From Palleronia sediminis (lineage in GTDB: Bacteria; Pseudomonadota; Alphaproteobacteria; Rhodobacterales; Rhodobacteraceae), in NCBI RefSeq assembly GCF_004358695.1, contig NZ_SNAA01000005.1:143063-207062 (forward strand): 64,000 nucleotides of DNA. The letters are read 5' to 3'. Made by a program: the position numbers and the translations under genes. The notes under the pieces are model-generated. The model worked only from the letters and a program-made list of their open reading frames with translations, searched no databases and was not told the origin of the DNA. Position 1 is the stretch's first letter; every line of letters begins with the position of its first letter. This document shows, in pieces, positions 36,567 through 45,850 of this stretch.

Positions 36567-36582
36567 GGCGCGCGCGGCTGCG

Positions 36583-36608
36583 CCCCGGTCGCGGGGTCCG
36601 CGCCGGGG
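36583..36608 (+). terminator. Possible slyX terminator hairpin
   Basis: CCCCGG (36583-36588) can pair with CCGGGG (36603-36608) across a 14-base GC-rich loop, shortly after the slyX stop. There is no clear U-run. The rest of the 281-base gap to 36848 shows no gene I can support. Confidence 0.35.
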
Positions 36609-36847
36609 TGGGTCGTGCCGACCCGTGCCGTTCATGTGATACCGTCCAAAGGAATAGGCGGCGCCGCCCGTGAGGTCGCGAGTTCGGAACGGGGCGTCAC
36701 CCCCGGCCCGTCGAGTTCACCGGTGAAACCTGCGAAGCGGATGCGTCCGATTGCCAGGCCGAACGCCCCCTTCCGATTTCGCTGTCTCCCTTGCGCGCAG
36801 GCCCCTTTTGCCACCCGAGCCATGAAGATCGGGTTAAGCGGGCGCGC

Positions 36848-37156
36848 TCAAATCGGGCAGAGATAGTCGCCAAAGACAAAGCCCGCGGGCAGGTCGCGCA
36901 GGAACTGCTTGCCCGGCCAGCCCAGCACCACGACCGGGAGCCATTTGCCATGGGTCGGGCTGCCGCGCGATTCGACCACCGTGCGGGGCGGCAGGCGCAT
37001 CAGCATCGGGTTCGACGCGCCCGGCCCGCTGCGCAGCGCGAGGAAATTGTCGCCGCCGGGATCGAGCCGGCAGACCTCGTATCCGCGGCCCGAGACCGCG
37101 TGGGCGGCACCGGCAACGGAAAGCGACAGGGCGATGCAGAGAGCGAGGAGTTTCAT
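36848..37156 (-). CDS. Exported SH3-like domain protein
   Basis: A 102-residue protein with signal peptide MKLLALCIALSLSVAGAAHA. The mature part has a bacterial SH3-like pattern: a short strand, LALRSGPGASNPMLMRLPPRTVVE, then KWLPVVV. It contains two cysteines (near residues 29 and 100) that could form a disulfide in the periplasm. Role unknown; such domains bind peptidoglycan or peptides. It lies 119 bases downstream of... no operon partner on its strand except that dnaE begins far upstream, so it is probably monocistronic. Confidence 0.7.
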   Translation of the reverse strand: MKLLALCIALSLSVAGAAHAVSGRGYEVCRLDPGGDNFLALRSGPGASNPMLMRLPPRTVVESRGSPTHGKWLPVVVLGWPGKQFLRDLPAGFVFGDYLCPI

Positions 37157-37209
37157 GGCGCGGCGTCCTTTCCCGGCCAGCCTGCCACATGGTTTCCCCT
37201 ACGTCACCC

Positions 37210-40200
37210 CTAGAGATCCTCGACCGTCATCACGCCGCTGAGCGACCGGATCGCACCCTTGACCTGGGGTGTCACCGGCCATGTGCCGCCCAGCTCGACC
37301 TCGACCTCGCCGGGCAGCTCGGGGTCGAGCAGGCACAGGCTGACGGGGCCGCGGGCGCGTACCTTGGCGTCGCGCGCGGCGCGGTCGAGCACCGATTGCA
37401 CCAGCGCCACGGCCTGCGCCTCGTCCACAAAGATGCGCAGCCCCGCGCCATCGACATCCGACACCGCCACGTCGATCGGCGCGACCGATTTGCAGAGCAG
37501 CTTGAGCTGTTCGGATTCGACCGTCACCTCGACCTGCATCACGACATTCGTGCCGGGCTCGAGATGGTCGCGGCTGGCCTCGAGCACGTCCGAGAACACC
37601 ATGCATTCGAAAAAGCCCGACGGGTCGGACAGCCCGACAAAGGCAAAGCGGTTGCCCTTGGCCGACTTGCGTTCCTGCCGATGCGCGACGGTGCCCGCCA
37701 GCCGCGCGACATGGGGGGTGGTGCGGGCCTTTTCGTGGGCCTGCTGCACGGTCATCACGCCCTTGCGCTTGAGCGCGCCCATGTAGTCGTCGAGCGGATG
37801 CCCCGAGAGGTAGAAGCCGACGGCCTTGTGCTCTTCGGCCAGCCGTTCGGATGGCAGCCAGTCCTCGGAGGGACGCATCCGCGGCTCGGGCAGGTCGTCG
37901 CCCGCATCGCCGAAGAGCGACACCTGGCTCGAGGTCTTCTGCTCGTGGATGGCGGCCGAGTAGGCGACCAGCGCATCGAGGCTGTCGAAAACCCGGCGGC
38001 GGTTGGCGTCGAGCGCGTCGAAGGCCCCGGCGCGCGCCAGCATCTCGAGCGGGCGCTTGCCGACCCGTTTCATGTCGACGCGGCGGGCCATGTCGTAGAG
38101 CGTCGCAAAGGGCCTGTCGCCGCGGCCCTCGACGATCAGGCGCATGGCGTCCATGCCGACCCCCTTGAGCGCACCCAGCCCGTAGAGGATTCGCCCGCCC
38201 TCGACCGTGAACCCGGCCATGGAGCGGTTCACGCAGGGCGCCAGCACCTCGATATCGAGGCCGCGCCTCGCCTCTTCGGTATAGACGGCGAGCTTGTCGG
38301 TGAGGTGGATGTCGCAATTCATCACCCCGGCCATGAACTCGACCGGGTGGTTCGCCTTGAGCCATGCCGTCTGGTAGCTGACCACGGCATAGGCGGCGGC
38401 GTGGGACTTGTTGAAGCCGTAATTGGCGAATTTCTCGAGCAGGTCGAAGACCTCTTTCGCCTTGGCCTCGCTCACGCCGTTCTCCATGGCGCCGCGGGTG
38501 AACTTGGGCCGCTCGGCGTCCATGGCTTCCTTGATCTTCTTGCCCATGGCGCGGCGCAGCAGGTCGGCGCCGCCGAGGCTGTAGCCCGCCATCACCTGCG
38601 CGATCTGCATCACCTGTTCCTGATAGACGATGATGCCCTGCGTTTCCTCGAGGATATGGTCGATCAGCGGGTGGATCGACGCGATCTCGCGCTGTCCGTT
38701 CTTGACCTCGCAATAGGTGGGGATGTTCTCCATCGGGCCGGGGCGATAAAGCGCGACCAGCGCCACGATATCCTCGATGCAGGTGGGTTTCATCCGGCGC
38801 AGCGCATCCATCATGCCGGTGGATTCCACCTGGAACACGGCCACGGTGCGGGCGCGGGCGTAGAGCTCGTAGGTCGCGGGATCGTCGAGCGGGATGAGCT
38901 CGATCCGGTTCTCGGCCCCCGGCGCGGGATCGTAGAGCGCGCGCCCGTCCGCCGCGCGGTGCAGCGGCCGCGTCGCGGTAACGAGGTTCACCGCGTTCTG
39001 GATCATGGTCAACGTCTTGAGCCCGAGAAAGTCGAACTTGACCAGCCCGGCCTGCTCGACCCATTTCATGTTGAACTGCGTGGCCGGCATGTCGGATTTC
39101 GGATCGCGATAGAGCGGCACCAGCTCGTCGAGCGGCCGGTCCCCGATGACGATCCCCGCCGCGTGGGTCGAGGCGTTGCGGTTCAGCCCCTCGACCTGCT
39201 GGCCATAGGTCAGGAGCCTGTCGACGACCTCTTCGTTGCGGGCCTCGTCGCGCAACCGCGGCTCGTCGCGCAGGGCCTGCGCGATGGACACGGGCTTGAC
39301 CCCCTCGACCGGGATCATCTTGGACAGCCGGTCCACCCACATGAAGGGCATCTGCAGCACCCGCCCGATATCGCGCACCGCCGCCTTGGACAGCAACGCG
39401 CCGAAGGTGATGATCTGCCCCACCCGGTCGCGGCCGTATTTCTGCTGCACGTAGCGGATGACCTCCTCGCGGCGGTCCATGCAGAAATCGATGTCGAAAT
39501 CGGGCATCGACACCCGTTCGGGATTGAGGAACCGCTCGAAGAGCAGCGAATAGCGCAGCGGGTCGAGATCGGTGATGGTCAACGCATAGGCCACCAGGCT
39601 GCCCGCGCCCGATCCGCGCCCCGGCCCCACGGGAATCCCCTGGTCCTTGGCCCATTTGATGAAATCGGCCACGATCAGGAAATAGCCGGGAAAGCCCATG
39701 GATTCGATGATCCCGAGCTCGAACTCGAGCCGCGCGTCATAGGTCTCGCGCGGGGCGGCGGGCTCGATCACGGCCAGCCGCGCGTCGAGCCCCTCGCCGG
39801 CCTGCCGCTTGAGCTCCTCGACCTCGTCATCGGCGAAACGCGGCAGGATCGGGTCGTGGGTCGACACCGCAAAGGCGCAGCGGCGCGCGATCTCGACGGT
39901 GTTCTCGATGGCCTCGGGCAGATCGGCGAACAGCGCGGCCATCTCGGCCGGCGTCTTGAGGTAATGCTCGGGCGTGAGACGGCGGCGCGGCTCGTTCTGG
40001 TCGACATAGGCGCCCTCGGCGATGCAGAGCAGCGCGTCATGGGCCTCGTACATGGCGGGGTCGGGGAAATAGGCGTCGTTCGTGGCGACGAGCGGCAGGT
40101 CCATCGCATAGGCCATCTCGACCAGCCCGCGCTCGGTCAGGCGCTCGGCCTCGGGGGCGGCGCCGTCCTCGCCGCGGTGACGCTGAAGCTCGACATAGAG

Positions 40201-40728
40201 GCGGCCGGGAAAGATCCCCGCGAAGCGCGCCAGCAGCGTCTCGGCCTCGGCGCGCTTGCCGTCCTGCAAGAGCCGCCCCAGCGGCCCCTCGGGCCCGCCG
40301 GTGAGACAGATCAGCCCCGCGCCATGCGCGGCGAGGTCGTCGGGCGTGACATGCGGCCGGTCGCGGTCGCCCTCGAGATAGAGTTTCGAGTTCAGCTTCA
40401 TGAGGTTGCCATAGCCCGTGGCATCCTGCGCCAGCAGGACCACCGGCGCGGGCGGGGGCGGACCCTGCCGGCCGGGGCGCGCCACCGCCCCGAAGGCGCC
40501 GAGGCCGATCTGGCAGCCGACGATGGGCTGCACGCCCTCTTTCGCGGCGGCGATCGAGAATTCCAGCGCGCAGAACATGTTGTCGGTATCGGTGACGGCG
40601 ACCGCGGGCATCCCCATGGCGGCCACGCGGCCGGGAAGCTGTTTCAGCCGCACCGCCCCCTCGAGCAGGGAGTATTCGGTATGCACCCTGAGGTGGACGA
40701 AGCGGGCATCGGGGGGGGACTCGGACAT
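37210..40728 (-). CDS. dnaE: DNA polymerase III subunit alpha
   Basis: Replicative polymerase, 1172 residues. The PHP domain lies at the N-terminus (FVHLRVHTEYSLLEGA, TDTDNMFCALEF), followed by palm motifs GPGRGSGAGSLVAYAL and MPDFDIDFCMDRR, whose aspartates bind catalytic metals. ADLLRRAMGKKIKEAM and FNKSHAAAYA lie in the fingers. A helix-hairpin-helix region (YGLGALKGVGMDAM) and a C-terminal OB-fold complete it. The start MSESPPDARF at 40728 is chosen; a longer frame gives a low-complexity leader. A run of eight G (40711-40718) lies in codons 4-7. Confidence 0.96.
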   Translation of the reverse strand: MSESPPDARFVHLRVHTEYSLLEGAVRLKQLPGRVAAMGMPAVAVTDTDNMFCALEFSIAAAKEGVQPIVGCQIGLGAFGAVARPGRQGPPPPAPVVLLAQDATGYGNLMKLNSKLYLEGDRDRPHVTPDDLAAHGAGLICLTGGPEGPLGRLLQDGKRAEAETLLARFAGIFPGRLYVELQRHRGEDGAAPEAERLTERGLVEMAYAMDLPLVATNDAYFPDPAMYEAHDALLCIAEGAYVDQNEPRRRLTPEHYLKTPAEMAALFADLPEAIENTVEIARRCAFAVSTHDPILPRFADDEVEELKRQAGEGLDARLAVIEPAAPRETYDARLEFELGIIESMGFPGYFLIVADFIKWAKDQGIPVGPGRGSGAGSLVAYALTITDLDPLRYSLLFERFLNPERVSMPDFDIDFCMDRREEVIRYVQQKYGRDRVGQIITFGALLSKAAVRDIGRVLQMPFMWVDRLSKMIPVEGVKPVSIAQALRDEPRLRDEARNEEVVDRLLTYGQQVEGLNRNASTHAAGIVIGDRPLDELVPLYRDPKSDMPATQFNMKWVEQAGLVKFDFLGLKTLTMIQNAVNLVTATRPLHRAADGRALYDPAPGAENRIELIPLDDPATYELYARARTVAVFQVESTGMMDALRRMKPTCIEDIVALVALYRPGPMENIPTYCEVKNGQREIASIHPLIDHILEETQGIIVYQEQVMQIAQVMAGYSLGGADLLRRAMGKKIKEAMDAERPKFTRGAMENGVSEAKAKEVFDLLEKFANYGFNKSHAAAYAVVSYQTAWLKANHPVEFMAGVMNCDIHLTDKLAVYTEEARRGLDIEVLAPCVNRSMAGFTVEGGRILYGLGALKGVGMDAMRLIVEGRGDRPFATLYDMARRVDMKRVGKRPLEMLARAGAFDALDANRRRVFDSLDALVAYSAAIHEQKTSSQVSLFGDAGDDLPEPRMRPSEDWLPSERLAEEHKAVGFYLSGHPLDDYMGALKRKGVMTVQQAHEKARTTPHVARLAGTVAHRQERKSAKGNRFAFVGLSDPSGFFECMVFSDVLEASRDHLEPGTNVVMQVEVTVESEQLKLLCKSVAPIDVAVSDVDGAGLRIFVDEAQAVALVQSVLDRAARDAKVRARGPVSLCLLDPELPGEVEVELGGTWPVTPQVKGAIRSLSGVMTVEDL

Positions 40729-40918
40729 GCGTGCGATCCTATCGCCGCGTGCCCCCCGCCGCCAGAGCGTCGCGCGCCCCGACGCGGCGTCACCGGCGCC
40801 GCGGGCCGTGTCCCGCGCGCCGCGCCCTGCCGCGTCCCGCCCGCGGGGCATTGCGAAAGACGGGGCCGGCGCGCTAACACGGCCCCAAACGCGGGGCGCA
40901 AGGGAAAGGGACGGGGCG

Positions 40919-42454
40919 ATGGAGGATGGCACGGCCCCCCTGCTGGCGCTGTCGGGGCTGACGAAATCCTATCCCGGCGTGCGCGCCAACGACGACGTGA
41001 GCTTTGCGATCCACGCGGGCGAGGTCCATGCGCTGCTGGGCGAGAACGGCGCCGGGAAATCCACGCTGGTCAAGACGATCTTCGGGCTAGTTGCGCCCGA
41101 TGCGGGCGAGATGCGGCTTGCCGGGAAACCCTTTGCCCCGGCCTCCCCGCAAGAGGCGCGCGCGGCGGGCATCGGAATGGTCTTCCAGCATTTCTCGCTG
41201 TTCGACGCGCTCGACGTGGCCGAGAACGTGGCGCTGGGCATGGACACGCCCCCGCCGCGCCGCGTGCTGCAGGACCGTATCGCCTCGGTCAGCCGCGAAT
41301 ACGGGCTGCCGCTCGATCCGCGCCGGATCGTGGGCGATCTGTCGGCGGGCGAACGCCAGCGGGTCGAGATCGTGCGCTGCCTGCTGGGCGCGCCGCGGCT
41401 GCTCATCATGGACGAGCCGACCAGCGTCCTCACCCCGCAGGAGGTCGCGCTGCTGTTCGCGACGCTGCGCCAGCTCACCGCCGAGGGCACGGCGATCCTC
41501 TATATCTCGCACAAGCTCGACGAGATCCGCGCGCTGTGCGACCGCGCCACGATCCTGCGTGGCGGGCGCGTCGTCGCCTCGGTCGACCCGCGCGAAAGCT
41601 CGGCGCGCGACCTGGCCGAGATGATGGTGGGCGAGGCGCTGAGCGCGCCCGCGCGCAGCGGCGCGGCGGGCGGCGGCGAACTGCTCGAGGTCGACGCGCT
41701 GTCGCTGCCGCCCGCCCATGCCTTCGGCACGGCGCTGCGCGAGGTGTCGCTGACGCTGCGCGCGGGCGAGGTGCTGGGCATCGGCGGCGTCGCGGGCAAC
41801 GGGCAGGACGAATTGCTGGCCGCGCTCTCGGGCGAGATGCGGGCCGATGCGGGCCGCATCCGCCTGCGCGGCACGGGCGTGGGGCGGATGGGGCCGGTGG
41901 CGCGGCGCGCGCGCGGGCTGCTGGCCGCGCCCGAGGAACGGTTGGGCCATGCCGCCGCGCCCGACATGAGCCTGACCGAGAACGCGGTGCTCTCGGCGCA
42001 TACCCGCAAGCGGCTGGCGCGACGCGGCTTCATCGACTGGCGCGCGGCGCGCGCCTTTGCCGACGCGGTCATCGACCGGTTCGACGTGCGCACCCCCTCG
42101 AGCCGCACCGCCGCGCGGGCGCTGTCGGGCGGCAACCTGCAGAAATTCGTCATCGGGCGCGAGATCATGCAGGACCCGGTGGTGCTCGTCGTCAACCAGC
42201 CGACATGGGGCGTCGATGCCGCGGCCGCCGCCGCCATCCGGCAGGCGCTGATCGACCTGGCGGGGCGCGGCGCGGGGGTGATCGTCATCAGCCAGGATCT
42301 CGACGAGCTGATGGAGGTCTCGGACCGTTTCGCCGCGCTCAACGGCGGGCGCCTCTCGGCCCCGCGCCCCGCCGCCGGACTCAGCGTCGACGAGATCGGC
42401 CTGATGCTGGGCGGCACCCACGACATGGAGGCCGCCCATGCCCATCCGCATTGA
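40919..42454 (+). CDS. Nucleoside/BMP-type ABC transporter ATP-binding protein (two domains)
   Basis: A 511-residue protein with two tandem nucleotide-binding domains. The first is complete ([34 protein letters not shown]). The second is partly degenerate (GVAGNGQDE in place of Walker A, then LSGGNLQKFVIGRE, VVNQPTWGVD), as usual in the ribose/nucleoside family. With the two permeases and the BMP binding protein downstream it forms a purine-nucleoside type importer. It is the first gene of the operon, divergent from dnaE. Confidence 0.93.
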   Translation: MEDGTAPLLALSGLTKSYPGVRANDDVSFAIHAGEVHALLGENGAGKSTLVKTIFGLVAPDAGEMRLAGKPFAPASPQEARAAGIGMVFQHFSLFDALDVAENVALGMDTPPPRRVLQDRIASVSREYGLPLDPRRIVGDLSAGERQRVEIVRCLLGAPRLLIMDEPTSVLTPQEVALLFATLRQLTAEGTAILYISHKLDEIRALCDRATILRGGRVVASVDPRESSARDLAEMMVGEALSAPARSGAAGGGELLEVDALSLPPAHAFGTALREVSLTLRAGEVLGIGGVAGNGQDELLAALSGEMRADAGRIRLRGTGVGRMGPVARRARGLLAAPEERLGHAAAPDMSLTENAVLSAHTRKRLARRGFIDWRAARAFADAVIDRFDVRTPSSRTAARALSGGNLQKFVIGREIMQDPVVLVVNQPTWGVDAAAAAAIRQALIDLAGRGAGVIVISQDLDELMEVSDRFAALNGGRLSAPRPAAGLSVDEIGLMLGGTHDMEAAHAHPH

Positions 42455-42455
42455 G

Positions 42456-42479
42456 CCTTCTCTGTTTCCTGAAATACTC
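42456..42479. repeat. Looser copy of the recurrent intergenic motif
   Basis: CCTTCTCTGTTTC followed by CTGAAATACTC lies between the ATPase gene and the first permease gene. It resembles the TCTTCTCTTTnCAAATACCC motif with insertions and substitutions, so membership is uncertain. Confidence 0.4.
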
Positions 42480-42508
42480 ATGGCGCGACACGCGCAGGGG
42501 CCGCGCCG

Positions 42509-43594
42509 ATGATCCGCCTGGAAAAGCGGCCGCAGCCGTCGCGCGCCTGGTCCTGGGCGACCCCGCTGCTGGCGGTGGCGCTGACGCTGCTGGCGGGCGG
42601 GCTGATGTTCGCCGCTCTCGGCAAGGACCCGGTCGCGGCGCTCCGCACGATCTTTCTCGATCCGCTGTTCGACCCGCAATTCGCGGCCTATTCGCGGCCG
42701 CAGCTTCTGGTCAAGGCCGGGCCGCTGATCCTGATCGCGGTGGGGCTGAGCCTGGGGTTCCGCGCCGGCGTGTGGAATATCGGGGCCGAGGGCCAGTATA
42801 TCGTCGGCGCGCTCTGCGGGGCGGGGGCGGGGCTCGCGCTCTATCCGCTCGAGGCGTGGTGGATCTTTCCGATGATGGTGCTGGCGGGCGCCGCTGGCGG
42901 GTTTCTCTGGGCGATGATCCCCGCGATCCTGCGCATCCGGTTCAACACCAACGAGATCCTCGTGTCGCTGCTGCTGGTCTATGTCGCCGAGAACCTGCTG
43001 GCGTCGATGGCGGTGGGTCGGCTGCGCAACCCCGAAGGCGGCGGCTTTCCCGGCTCGCGCAACCTCGCGCAATGGTCCTCCTCGGCCAATCCCGAGCTGA
43101 TCCCCGGCACGGGAATGCATTGGGGCGTGGCCGCGGCCTTCATCGCGGTGATCCTCGCCTATGTGCTGCTGCAACGGCACCTGATGGGCTTTCACATCCG
43201 GCTTGCCGGGCAGGCGCCGCGCGCGGCGCGGTTTGCCGGGGTGCGCCCGGCGGTGCTGGTGGCGTTCTGCCTCGGGGTGTCGGGGGCGCTGGCGGGGCTG
43301 GCCGGCATTTTCGAGGTGACGGGCCCCTCGGGGCAGATCAGCATCGACTTCAACGTGGGCTACGGGTTCACCGCGATCATCGTGGCGTTCCTGGGCCGCC
43401 TGCACCCGGTGGGCATCCTCTTTGCCGGGCTGCTGCTGGCGCTGACCTATATCGGCGGCGAGCTCGCGTCCTTCATGCTCAACATTCCCGCCGCCGCGAT
43501 CCAGGCCTTCCAGGGGATGCTGCTGTTCTTCCTGCTGGCCGTGGACGTGCTGACGAACTACCGGATCCGGCGCGGCCGGACCGTCACCCCCTGA
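42509..43594 (+). CDS. Nucleoside-type ABC transporter permease 1
   Basis: A 361-residue permease with about eight to ten hydrophobic segments, of the BPD_transp_2 family. GFRAGVWNIGAEGQYIVGAL near residue 85 is the hallmark of permeases paired with BMP-type binding proteins, and FNTNEILVSLLL follows. It lies 54 bases after the ATPase gene and 13 bases before the second permease gene; the two permeases should form a heterodimer. Confidence 0.92.
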   Translation: MIRLEKRPQPSRAWSWATPLLAVALTLLAGGLMFAALGKDPVAALRTIFLDPLFDPQFAAYSRPQLLVKAGPLILIAVGLSLGFRAGVWNIGAEGQYIVGALCGAGAGLALYPLEAWWIFPMMVLAGAAGGFLWAMIPAILRIRFNTNEILVSLLLVYVAENLLASMAVGRLRNPEGGGFPGSRNLAQWSSSANPELIPGTGMHWGVAAAFIAVILAYVLLQRHLMGFHIRLAGQAPRAARFAGVRPAVLVAFCLGVSGALAGLAGIFEVTGPSGQISIDFNVGYGFTAIIVAFLGRLHPVGILFAGLLLALTYIGGELASFMLNIPAAAIQAFQGMLLFFLLAVDVLTNYRIRRGRTVTP

Positions 43595-43607
43595 GCGGAG
43601 CGCGCCG

Positions 43608-44540
43608 ATGGACCTGACGGCCATATCCCCTGCCCTTCTGGTCGCATCGCTGATGGTGGGGGCGACGCCCCTGCTGCTCGCGGCACTGGGCGAGCTGGTC
43701 GTGGAAAAGGCGGGCGTGCTGAACCTCGGGGTCGAGGGCATGATGATCGTCGGCGCGATCTGCGGCTTTGCCGCCGCCGTGCAGACCGGATCGCCGCTGG
43801 CGGGCTTTGCCTTCGGGGCGCTTTGCGGGGCGGGGCTGTCGATGATATTCGCGGTGCTGACGCAGGTGATGCTGTCCAACCAGGTGGCGACGGGGCTGGC
43901 GCTGACGCTGTTCGGGCTGGGGCTGTCGTCGCTGGTGGGCCAGGGCTATATCGGGATCAAGCCGCCGCCGACGGTGCGGCTCGACCTCGGGCCGCTGTCG
44001 GATATCCCGTTCCTCGGCCGCGCGGTGTTCTCGCATGACTGGGTGGTTTACGGCTCGATCGCGCTGACGGCGGCGGTGTGGTGGTTTCTCAACCGCTCGC
44101 GCGCGGGGCTGACGCTGCGCGCGGTGGGCGAGAACCACGACGCGGCCCATGCGCTAGGCATCCGCGTGGTGGCGATCCGCTTTGCGGCCATTGCCTTTGG
44201 CGGGGCCTGCGCGGGCCTCGGCGGGGCCTATGTCAGCCTTGTGCGCGTGCCGCAATGGACCGAAGGCATGACGGCGGGTGCGGGCTGGATCGCGCTGGCC
44301 ATCGTCGTCTTTGCCTCGTGGAGGCCGGCGCGCGTGCTGGTCGGGGCCTATCTCTTCGGCGGGGTGACGGTGCTGCAGCTCAACCTCCAGGCGGCCGGGT
44401 CCGCCCTGCCGGTCGAGTACCTGTCGATGTCGCCCTATGTCGTCACCATCGTCGTGCTGGTGGTGATGTCGGCGCGGCGCGGCGCGCGTTCGACCGCGGC
44501 GCCCGCGAGCCTCGGCAAGCCGTTCCACGCGACGGTGTAA
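43608..44540 (+). CDS. Nucleoside-type ABC transporter permease 2
   Basis: A 310-residue permease of the same family: LLLAALGELVVEKAGVLNLGVEGMMIVGA near the N-terminus (residues about 22-50), LSNQVATGLALTLFGLGLSSLVG, and RAVGENHDAAHALGI. It partners with permease 1 in the importer. A 93-base gap with a GGGAGTGA ribosome site leads into the binding-protein gene. Confidence 0.92.
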   Translation: MDLTAISPALLVASLMVGATPLLLAALGELVVEKAGVLNLGVEGMMIVGAICGFAAAVQTGSPLAGFAFGALCGAGLSMIFAVLTQVMLSNQVATGLALTLFGLGLSSLVGQGYIGIKPPPTVRLDLGPLSDIPFLGRAVFSHDWVVYGSIALTAAVWWFLNRSRAGLTLRAVGENHDAAHALGIRVVAIRFAAIAFGGACAGLGGAYVSLVRVPQWTEGMTAGAGWIALAIVVFASWRPARVLVGAYLFGGVTVLQLNLQAAGSALPVEYLSMSPYVVTIVVLVVMSARRGARSTAAPASLGKPFHATV

Positions 44541-44633
44541 GACGGGCGCCCGCCCCTCGCGCGGCTTGCGGAAATGCCGCCGCGCGCCCATGATCGCGCG
44601 AGAGATCAACGCAGATATCAGGGAGTGACCCCC

Positions 44634-45713
44634 ATGCTTCGCAGAACCCTTCTGGGCGCCGCCGCCTCGGCGCTGGCGCTTGCCACGGGCGCCATGGCGC
44701 AGGACAGCGACAAGACCAAGGTGGGATTTGTCTATGTCGGCCCGATCGGGGATGGCGGCTGGACCTACGAGCACGACAAGGCCCGGCAGGCCGTCGAGGC
44801 CGAGTTCGGCGACACGGTCGAGACGGTCTACCAGGAAAGCGTCCCCGAGGGCGCCGATGCCGAGCGGGTGATGACCCAGATGGCGCTGTCGGGCGCCGAC
44901 CTGATCTTTTCGACCTCGTTCGGGTTCATGGACCCGACGATGAACGTGGCGGCCAAGTTTCCCGACGTGAAGTTCGAGCATGCCACCGGCTACAAGACCG
45001 CCGACAACGTCTCGAACTACTCGGCGCGGTTCTACGAGGGGCGCGCGGTGCAGGGCCTGATCGCGGGCGAGATGACCGAGACGAACAAGATCGGCTACAT
45101 CGCGTCGTTCCCGATCCCCGAGGTGATCCGCGGGATCAACGCCGCGTGGCTCGCCGCGAAAAAGGTGAACCCCGATGTCGAGTTCAACATCGTCTGGGCC
45201 TACACCTGGTTCGACCCCGCCAAGGAGGCCGACGCCGCCAAGGCCCTGATCGAGCAGGGCGCCGACGTCATCCTGCAGCACACCGATTCGACCGCGCCGC
45301 AGGCGGCGGCGGCCGAGGCGGGCAACGTGATCACGTTCGGGCAGGCCTCGGACATGAGCGAATACGCCCCGAAACCGCGGGTGAGCTCGATCATCGACAA
45401 CTGGGCGCCCTATTACATCGACCGCGTCCGCGCGGTGCAGGAAGGCACCTGGGAAAGCCAGTCGGTCTGGCAGGGCATCGGCGAGGGCATGGTCGGGATC
45501 GGCGAGATCTCGGACGCGGTGCCCGAGGATGTGCGCGCCGATGCGCTCGACCTGAAGGAACGGCTGGCCAGCGGCGAGACCCACCCCTTTACCGGGCCGA
45601 TCAACCGCCAGGACGGCACGCCGTGGCTGGCCGAGGGCGAGACCGCCGATGACGAGACGCTGCTCGGCATGGATTTCTTCGTCGAGGGGCTGACGGGCGA
45701 GATCCCCAATTGA
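44634..45713 (+). CDS. BMP family ABC transporter substrate-binding protein
   Basis: A 359-residue binding protein with signal peptide MLRRTLLGAAASALALATGAMAQ. GFVYVGPIGDGGWTYEHDKAR, the ISTSFGFMDP-like segment FSTSFGFMDPTMNVA, HATGYKT and GYIASFPIPEVIRGINA are typical of the BMP/PnrA-like family, which binds purine nucleosides. The signal ends in Ala-Gln, not a lipobox, so it is soluble and periplasmic rather than a lipoprotein. It closes the four-gene operon, and a perfect 10-bp hairpin follows. Confidence 0.93.
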   Translation: MLRRTLLGAAASALALATGAMAQDSDKTKVGFVYVGPIGDGGWTYEHDKARQAVEAEFGDTVETVYQESVPEGADAERVMTQMALSGADLIFSTSFGFMDPTMNVAAKFPDVKFEHATGYKTADNVSNYSARFYEGRAVQGLIAGEMTETNKIGYIASFPIPEVIRGINAAWLAAKKVNPDVEFNIVWAYTWFDPAKEADAAKALIEQGADVILQHTDSTAPQAAAAEAGNVITFGQASDMSEYAPKPRVSSIIDNWAPYYIDRVRAVQEGTWESQSVWQGIGEGMVGIGEISDAVPEDVRADALDLKERLASGETHPFTGPINRQDGTPWLAEGETADDETLLGMDFFVEGLTGEIPN

Positions 45714-45739
45714 GCGCCGCGCGCGCGTGACACGACCGC

Positions 45740-45765
45740 GATGCCCGGCCATGGCGCCGGGCATC
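45740..45765 (+). terminator. Hairpin after BMP binding-protein gene
   Basis: Perfect 10-bp stem GATGCCCGGC (45740-45749) and GCCGGGCATC (45756-45765), six-base loop, 26 bases past the stop. Followed by a C-run, not a U-run. Likely operon end or mRNA stabiliser. Confidence 0.7.
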
Positions 45766-45850
45766 CCCCAAGGGCGCCCATATAGGCAAAGCGCCGCCAA
45801 TCGGGCGATTGGCGGGTGCGCGTTCGACCGAACCATGGCAGGTCTGCGGC

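Noticed and set aside
36567-36847. A small gene between slyX and the SH3-like protein
   Set aside because: Short frames exist in several phases, but none has a ribosome site, domain pattern or usual codon bias; only a weak hairpin is seen.
37189-43617. Open frame of 2142 codons on the plus strand
   Set aside because: It is antisense to dnaE and out of frame with the ABC transporter genes, and its composition is low-complexity. The real genes explain the region fully.
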